Source of the DNA: Ostrinia nubilalis
Lineage: Eukaryota > Arthropoda > Insecta > Lepidoptera > Crambidae
Direction: 5' to 3'
NCBI RefSeq assembly: GCF_963855985.1
Contig: NC_087098.1
Coordinates: forward strand, 16,450,501-16,514,500
Length of the DNA: 64,000 nucleotides
Every line of letters starts with the position of its first letter. Position 1 is the stretch's first letter. The translations under genes and the position numbers were made by a program. This document shows, piece after piece, positions 37,238 through 46,200 of the stretch. The notes beneath the pieces are model-generated. The model was not told the origin of the DNA, ran no database searches, and saw only the letters and a program-made list of their open reading frames with translations.

Positions 37238-40200
37238 ATGGCAAGCGCCGAGAATGGTGACTTCCCAGACAAGCAAAGAATACAGGCGGAGCCTAAAATG
37301 AGTTCAATCAATTTGGATAAAGTCCTGGAGGATGAAGTTGGGGCGTTCGGGTGGTTCCAGAAGCGGGTCATCCTGCTGGCGGGGCTGCTGGGGGTGTTCG
37401 TGTCATGGTCCAACAACGAATACGTTTTCACTACTGCAAGAATCCCAACCAGGTACGTCTCATATTTTTACATTTCTGAACACTTTGATATTACAGGGAT
37501 GCTGTTTCGTACAACTTAATAAGTCAAATCCACACAAATTATTTTAAAGAAAAAGAATTTGATTCCGAAACTGCTTGACTATTTAAAAAACTTTTTACCA
37601 TTAGAATCCTACATTATCCCTGATGAACATAGGCTGTAGAATATTTTCAAAAAGGTATTTTTATTAAAGTTCGCCGAGTCAGCTAGTTGGTGATAAGATT
37701 CCAGATCGAAAATAATTCCTGATTCGAAGGAACATTTATTAAATATTTTCAAATACTTTAGAATTAAAAAAATACCTTTATTACAGACTATTTTGACAGA
37801 GGTTTTGATAATGATAGGTAGGTACTTTTGTTCCGATAAAAGCTGACAGAATGCAGCTTTACGCTCTATTTGTCATTTCAATAAGTTTACGTAGTAGGAG
37901 TTTAAGCAAGTTGCTATGTTATTTTTATTGATTGCCATAAAAATACAGAATACTGCTTATCTGAATATCAATTAAGTAAAAATCGATCTACTTGTGCGAT
38001 AATATACCATAATTTGTCTCTTTTTTAGAAAGAATTTATCTAATCGTATTTTACTTTAGACTCGTTATGACATAATTGTACTCGTATTATCTTATCTTTT
38101 TCAGCCATGCTTATAAACAATCAAATAATATGCATCTTTCTAGAGGACATAACAATAGGTTTTTTATCAGATCTGATCTTTAATCAGAAATGAGGAGATC
38201 CGTTATCGAACTAAAGTTGCTAACATAGCCCGACAGATTAGCAAGCTGAAGTGGCAATGGGCAGGGCACATAGTACGCAGAACCAGGCCTGGCTCACTCC
38301 GCGCGGTACATCCGATAATTACCTACAGCCAGGCCTGGCTCACTCCGCGCGGTACATCCGATAATTACCTACAGCGAAGCGCCCCGCCGGCGGGTATTAT
38401 ATCAGTCGAGTGTCACGCGCGCGCCCGTCAGGACGCTGGCGTGCGTTGTAGTACCTAATTCTATGATCGAAGTATTATTACAAAATGGACATAAAGAGAA
38501 AGAAATATTATTGTGCGGCGTTCGGGTGTTTAAATTCGAAAAGAAATCTACCGGATTTATCTCTTTTTTCGCTTCCCAAAGATGCTGAAAGGTATGTTGG
38601 CCATGTACTCGTAGGTAATCAATAATTCTTAGGATAGTATAGGAACCTAACCTACCATGACTACTGCTCAGAATGCGTTCGTTCGTTTCAGCAAATTAAT
38701 GACGTCCACTGCTGGACAAAGGCCTCTCCCAAGGTTTTCCATAATGAATGCGTACTTACCTACATACGTACCTCATTACAAATAAGTATATTTATTATTT
38801 TTTTACTAGACACTACTAGCACAAAATATAACAGAAGGTAAACTCATGTATGTACCTCGCTTTGCATACCTCTCTCGCTCGCACGCTCGGCCGTCGCGCT
38901 AGGGTTGTCTTGTCATGTGTTGCGTTTATTTCGATAAGATAGAAAAATGTTACTCTTAATACTATGCAAGAAAGACAATAACAAATATCTACGTATACTT
39001 ATTTATATTTAGTACGTTATTATAGTAATAGTTTGCAAACAAATACACGAGAAGGAAGTAGTATTTAGTTGAGTGACACTATTATCCAACTAATATTATA
39101 AATGCGAAAGTTTGGATGTCTGGATGTTTGTTGCTCTTTCACGCAAAAACTACTAAACGGATTTTGATGTAACTTTACAGTATTATTGTTTATAACCCTG
39201 AATAACATATAGGCTATAATTTATGACGATCTGTGACAAACTAAATTTCACGCGGGTGAAGCCGCGGGCAAAAGCTAGTTATCCAATAATTCCTAAAACC
39301 TCTCTAAAACAATTTGATATTCCTAATAATTGAGTTGGCTTTCAATTTCAATTGAAATTCAAATAAATAACTTACTTACCTCCCCGAATCAACTGGTAAT
39401 TTAAAAAATGAAAATTCGGTATTTAATGATGAGTTTAAGCAACCAAATACCGAACAATTATAATACGACTTTTTCTGTTCACTCATTTTCGTCAATTTCG
39501 CAAAACAAAATAATATCACAGGCGGTTGACCGGCGCGTGACTCAAGCGAACCACAGCGAACGTGTGGCGAACGTCTGTCGCGCCACGTCGCGCTCGCATT
39601 CGTCCAAGACAGTCTTGCTTGCTAGAGCGGTGTCTATGTGTGCGTGGCTCGAGCGCGTTTAGTATGGAGTTTGTCTTCTGTTATATTTTGTGCTACTAGA
39701 CAGCAACCCTAACAGCGTAAGAAGAGTTCAGAGGCACGCGATAGAAAGAGACAAAACTTGTAGGTGAATAAAATTGTAGGTACGTAGTGCTGTGCGAGCT
39801 GAATTCCACTGTATCGCGTCGTAGCAAGACTCGCATTTATTTAAATCGTCTTGCGGAGTAATCCTTCTGTACCTGTACTATTACTTATTCTGTGCTACAG
39901 CGAAGCGCCCCGCCGGCGGGTATTATATCAGTCGAGTGTCACGCGCGCGCCCGTCAGGACGCTGGCGTGCGTTGTAGTATGATTATAATTCTATAATCGA
40001 AGTATTATTTAAAAATGGACATAAAGAGAAAGAAATATTGTGCGGCGTTCGGGTGTTTAAATTCGAAAAGAAATCTACCGGATTTATCTTTTTTTTCGCT
40101 TCCCCAAGATGCTGAAAGGTATGTTGGCCATGTAGGTAATCAATAATTCTTAGGATAGTATAGGAACCTAACCTACCATGACTACTGCTCAGAATGCGTT

Positions 40201-43200
40201 CGTTCGTTTCAGCCAAATGACGTCCACTGCTGGACAAAGGCCTCTCCCAAGGTTTTCCATAATGAATGCATACTTACCTACATACGTACCTCATTACAAA
40301 TAAGTAGATTAATTATTTTTTCACTAGACAGCAACCCTAACAGCGTAAGAAGAGTTCAGAGGCACGCGATAGAAAGAGACAAAACTTGTAGGTGAATAAA
40401 ATTGTAGGTACGTAGTGCTGTGCGAGCTGAATTCCACTGTATCGCGTCGTAGCAAGACTCGCATTTATTTAAATCGTCTTGCGGAGTAATCCTTCTGTAC
40501 CTGTACTATTACTTATTCTGTGGCAGAACTGACGGCCGATGGGGCAGCAAGGTTCTGGAGTAGAGGCCGCGTACCGGAAAACGCAGTGTGGGACGTCACC
40601 CACAAGGTGGACCGACGACATCATAAAGGTAGCAGGAAAGCGCTGACGCAGGCCGCTACCAACCGGGCAACATGGAAAGCATTGAGGGAGGCCTATGTTC
40701 AGCAGTGGATGTCCTATGGCTGAGATGATGATGTTGAATAGGTTATTTGTAGGTATCCTAATTTTTCTGATATCCAGTAGGTACAGAAGTTTTTTATGCA
40801 TAAAAAGGTAGGTATTTGATCAAAATCATTCCCGATATTATATTCAGCTTTTGTGGCTTTTATATCTTTTTAAATGGGATTCACTTTTTTACTTCAGATG
40901 TCACATTCCGGAGTGTGACCTGGAGGAGCCCGAGTTCCACAGCGAGTGGCTGCCGAGCGCGATCCCCGGCAGCGCGGTGGCGCTGGACGGCTGCCAGCGG
41001 TTCGGCGCCGCCAACGCCTCCGCGGCGCGCGCCGACGCCTGCCCGCCCGACTGGTTCGACCGGGACCGGCTCGAGAGCTGCGAGCGACATCTCTACGAGA
41101 ATACAGACACTGTCGTTTATGATGTAAGTTCACGATTCGTTACGTTCTCTAGAATCGCGTTCTTAATTTGCTTTAAATCCAGTATTGATTTTTCTCAGTT
41201 TGACCTGGCCTGTGACGAATGGCGCCGGGCCTTGATCGGTTCCATGAAGGTATTCGGCATGTTGCTCGGGGTGCCCCTGACCGGCTACGTGTCCGACCGC
41301 TTCGGCCGGCGCACGGCGGCTGTCATCACTGCTGTCAACTGCGCATGGATCGGCATCTTGAGATTCTTTGCGAACACCTATATAGGGTTCATCATATCTG
41401 TGTTCGCAGAAACCGCTTTCGGATCTGCATACACGACTGTTTTTATTTTAAGTAAGTAAACCACTAAGTCTGACAAGAAAACTCAGACAACCATTTGTTA
41501 ATGACATCAATTACCAATATTCAAGCGTAGCGTACCTTAAGGCTTGGTATTTCTTCTAAAGTAGGTATTTCGCGCTGTCAAAATCTGCGCGCGCAATTCT
41601 TCGCCGAAAACAGCGCGTCAAAGAGCTCCCGCCACAATTTCCAGCTACACAGTATAGAAATACGCAGTTGGTTAGGTTAGGTTGACTTCCTTCCCTTCAA
41701 GCGTCACACTCACAACACTTTCTAATAGAAATCATATCCAAGTGATACAAATTAAAACACCTTTCAGACTTTTTGGGAATATATTCTAGAATCGAATAAA
41801 TATAAAATATAACTGCAGAAGTAAACACTGTTCAAAGTGGCCGTGGCGTCGCCCGACCTTCTGGAAGTTCTGCGCCGGCTTAAAGAATTTCAAGATTACG
41901 TCACCCGACCTATCGGTAGGCCCTTGGGAGCTTGAGCGATTGGAATTTTTTTTTATGATAAGTTACTCTTAGTAGCGATTATTTAGAGCTTGGATAATAC
42001 ATTTAATTATAGTTGTTGCAATTCACGAAGCTTTGCATGTGGTTAATAACATTAATCAGTATAGGTACGCATCAATTTTGTTCAGTCTCTTTGTTTATTA
42101 ATAAATAAAAATATCATACTAAAATTGCAGAAACATTATTTGTTTGTATTGGTCTGGGTGTTTTCTTTCTATAATATGTATGACGTATGTACGGGGTTCT
42201 GTACCTATCAAAAATTGTTATAAGCATCACACGCGGTTACCTGCGTACCTCTGTGCACTTATGGGAGTTTAAGCAGAGGTCCCTAGAGTTTGACTTTGAG
42301 CTTTGTTTATAGTCATTACGAAGCAGACTGATGGGAAACTGCACTGTCTTGAATTCGAAAGGGTAATTTGACGGTGTTTGGGGAATTCTAGGAATAAATA
42401 CAGTCTCCTCATTGAGATTGAGACATTTCAATTTGAGATTTCACTTGACATTGAACACAATCTGAAATGGAGTTTTCAAACACTTGTAAAAATAAAAAGT
42501 AATTAAATCAAAGGCACTAAGTAGTATTGATATCAACTTCGAAGAAAATGACTGCCAAAATTACTTTCTACCCGAATCCACACGTCTTTCATGAATTATA
42601 TTAAGGTATTGTTAAACTAAATTTCAAGTAGATTGAACCAAGGAATCACTTTGTCCCATACAAACTTTGCCCCCTTTTTTCACCCCCTTCATTTCATGAC
42701 CCCATTTCGGAAAATCTTTTCTTATGAGATGCCTACGTCATAAAAAGAACACACCTTCCAACTTTCAGGTCTCTACGATATCCGTCAGTCATTTAGGACA
42801 AAGCATTTTTATTAGTTGTTCAAAACTCTATCGTTCCAGGTATGTCATTGACAGGAGGGCGCTACTATCTTAATGGGTTATTCATTAGTCCACTTGACAT
42901 TTCAGAATCGTTTGACTTTAGATACCTAAGCGATTTGATATTCGGAGTTTTTTAATGAAATCAAGTTCTGAAATAACTTGAGGTGTTGTACCCGATCAAG
43001 CTTTTCATTGCAGGACAGTTAAATAGTTTTATTATTAGTTTCTTCTCTAAGTCTTAATTTGTCAGAGTAGGTAAAGGCTCCATGAGAGCAAAATTTAGCT
43101 TTATAATAGTTTTTAATTTTTTTCTTGAAATATTTGACGCCTTGTAATCTCTTGTAATCTCTCGTTAATATAGGTCCACACAAATAAATAATGTTTGACT

Positions 43201-46200
43201 TCGACTTTAATAATTATGCTCTTACATAATTATAAATAAACTAGCTTTCCGCCCGCCGCTTCGCCCGCGTGGAATTTTTTGGTTTTTATATAACTTATTA
43301 CACTCAGATATAATGTGGCTTTCTATTGGTGAAAGATTTTTTAAAATCAGTTCAGTAGATCCCGAGATTACCCCTTACAATTTAACAAATATACAAACAC
43401 ACAAACTTTACCTCTTTATAATATTAGATTTATAGATAGGTAATTTGAAACCCTATTTTGTTTTATTCTTTTTTTATTTTAAATATTTCACGATCCAAAC
43501 TAATGATTTACTGTAAGTAAATGCTAAATAGTAAATATTAGTTTGGATTGTGAAATATCCTACTAATATTATAAAGGCGAAAGTTTGGATGTCTGGATGT
43601 CATGATGTCTGGATGTTTCACGCAAAAACTACTGAACGGATTTTGTTGAAACTTTACAGTATTATTGTTTATAACCCAGATTAACATTATGACGATATGT
43701 GGCAAATAAATTTCAATAAATAAATAAGACGTGTCTAAAAGCGCCATCTATCGTCATTGGTTAAAATCTACAGCACTGGACAAACTACGGTATGACGTTC
43801 GTAAATATTCATTAGGGGGAAACCGTGAAACGCCATCTATCAACATGGGTAAAATGAGGTAAAACATCATATCTAACGGGGGTAAAACGAGGTCCACGCG
43901 AACGAAGTCGCGGGCGGCCGCTAGTTTATAATAGGTAGCTTTCCCTCCGCAACCTTATTGGTATTCCATGTATGTGTCTTTTAACTGAGTTCTGTTAAAC
44001 ATTTCATGTAAAATTTGTCCAATTATAACTCTATTTACATCTGCATCTGTAAGCAAGGATTCATGTTCTCCAGCCCAGATGCCGAGTAAACAGAATCGTC
44101 TTTCAGTGACGTGCAGCTGCCCCTATATTTGACCCACTGACCTAATTTTTTTTTATTTATTTGTGTCAGTGTGCTCTTCTAAAGAGTGAAGACGATTGTA
44201 TGTAGGTACTATTAAAATGTAATTTTAACTCATTGGTTTTGTCTCATATTTGAGGAATGTATCATGAGTAGAGTCTTAGTTTAAAAGGATGCCAACGATT
44301 TAAATTTCAATAGGTAGACAAAATTCAGAATTCTTAATTATCAAAAATTTTAGCTTTCTCCAGTAACACTGGTATTATTATACTGTGACTCATCAAAGTC
44401 ATCATTGTCAAAAATATTGACAAATCGAGAACTGTCACGGCCAAAAAACTGGCACGCGTCCGTCCTCCGTAAGCGCCACCGCGCGACTGATTGAGATTGT
44501 CCAAGCCGTCATGGGCGATTTTTTCCACATTTTTTAACATAGTAACTAAATAAGACGCAATATGAAAATTTCATCCGTTAAAAGCCCTCAAGTTATTTCT
44601 GAACTTTAGTTTAGTAAAAGATTCAGAATCTCAAATCGCTTATTTTAAAAATAAAACCATTATTAGAAAACGAATAGAGGTAACTTTGGGAATTTATTCT
44701 ATCGAGTCAACTTCATCAAATCGTGTTTCCATCCGTTAATAGCCCTAGAAAATATCCTCAACTATGCTCAAAAAAAATCTTAGCCTTTTATTTTACTGTT
44801 TAGTACCTCAAAAATGAAAAATGAAAACCTCATTTTCGGCATTTTCTCTGTTACCCGGCCTTAACTGACAAAGTTATAAAACTACTAAGATATCAAAAAT
44901 AGTGATTTCAAAAAATATACGATTAGAACGCGGTTCTCATCACCTTTTTTATTTCAGTGATGGAAATAGTGGGCCCTAAGTTTCGCGTGGGTGTCGGTGC
45001 CACCATGACCTCATTTTTCTCCATCGGTCAAATGATAATGGCCCTAATCGCGTGGGGTGTACCAAACTGGAAGCACCTCACTTTGGCGCTCTTCGCTCCG
45101 CAGTTCATTACAATAGCGTACTTCTGGCTTCTGCCTGAGTCGTTCCGCTGGTACATGAGCAGAGGTCGATATGAAGAATCTCAAAATGTATTAAAGAAAA
45201 TTGCAAAAGTAAACAAGAAAACACTGTCCGAAAAATCTTTGATAGCCCTAAAACAGTTCGGCGAAGAAGAAAAAGCAAGGCAAGAGAAGCTGAAAGAACA
45301 AAGTAAAAACGAACCATGGCTGATTGTTTTGGTCTTCCGCCACAAACCGATACTGATCCGGTGTTTAGTGTCGCCCATTTGGTGGATTACTACGACGTTT
45401 ATTTACTACGGTCTTACGATAAACGCTGTAAACATGTCCGGGAACCGATTTGTGAATTACATAGCTGTAATGGCCGCCCAAATACCGGGATACTGGAGTG
45501 CGGTGTTTCTCATTGAAAAAATTGGCAGAAAACCGGCTTTGATCACAGCATTCTGGCTATGTGCAGCATGCCAGATAGGATACATTATCATGCCAGAAGG
45601 TACGCTTAACATATTTAATCTAATTATATTTGAGTTTTTTTTATACAAGGTCACCTCCAAAAGCCAGACGAGATTTAAGGGACAAATAAAACATCTTAAA
45701 TTAATTCGTTTTAGATAATACAACCATATTTTTAGAATGCTAGTTTTCGAGATTTTTTGATGTTATAGGTATCGAGTGAACCCGAAGTGCTCAGTGCGGT
45801 CCGGAGGCATGGCATCGATCGTGCCAGACAGTGCATCCGTGTACAAGGACGTCACGTATGTAAATAATGTGAAAATGACAGAGAGGGCCGATAAACAGGA
45901 TGCTCTTAAAAATATTACATTTAGTTTGTTAGGAAAAGTAAAAACAGACACTAGCGTATTTATTTTTATTTTAATGCTAGGGTCCAATTTTTCTAATATA
46001 ATTAGATGCCCTATTAAAATTTCGTCTGTCTTTTGGAGGTGACCTTATATACAGTGTGTCCGGGCATGTAGTGATCAAACTTTATGGGCCAAATCTAGGG
46101 ACAATTTTATCGATAAAAATACTTCAAATTTGGGGCTTGACCCATTTATCGCAAAATTACAAGGATTTAAGTTTTTAATTTTTAGTTTTCACCTCTTCCT

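Larger units (their letters stand above)
38284..40522 (+). mobile_element. Tandem THAP-exon element, copies 2 and 3, with nested insertion
   Basis: The left edge CAGGCCTGGCTCACTCCGCG and right edge ..TTACTTATTCTGTG are flanked by GCAGAAC (38277-38283 and 40523-40529). The first 46 bp occur twice (38284-38329, then from 38330). Copy 2 runs to about 39897 and copy 3 follows at once from CTACAGCGAAGCGCC. Each copy holds a GC-rich leader (GCGCCCCGCCGGCGGGTATT), an ATG-opened THAP exon with a GTATGT donor, and a shared right part (ACAGCAACCCTAACAGCGTA). Copy 2 is interrupted by another element. No transposase core is present, so any movement needs help from elsewhere. Confidence 0.7.

Noticed and set aside
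45776..46042. 88-codon open frame as a gene
   Set aside because: It lies inside a TIR element within an intron of D, has no recognisable domain, and could arise by chance.
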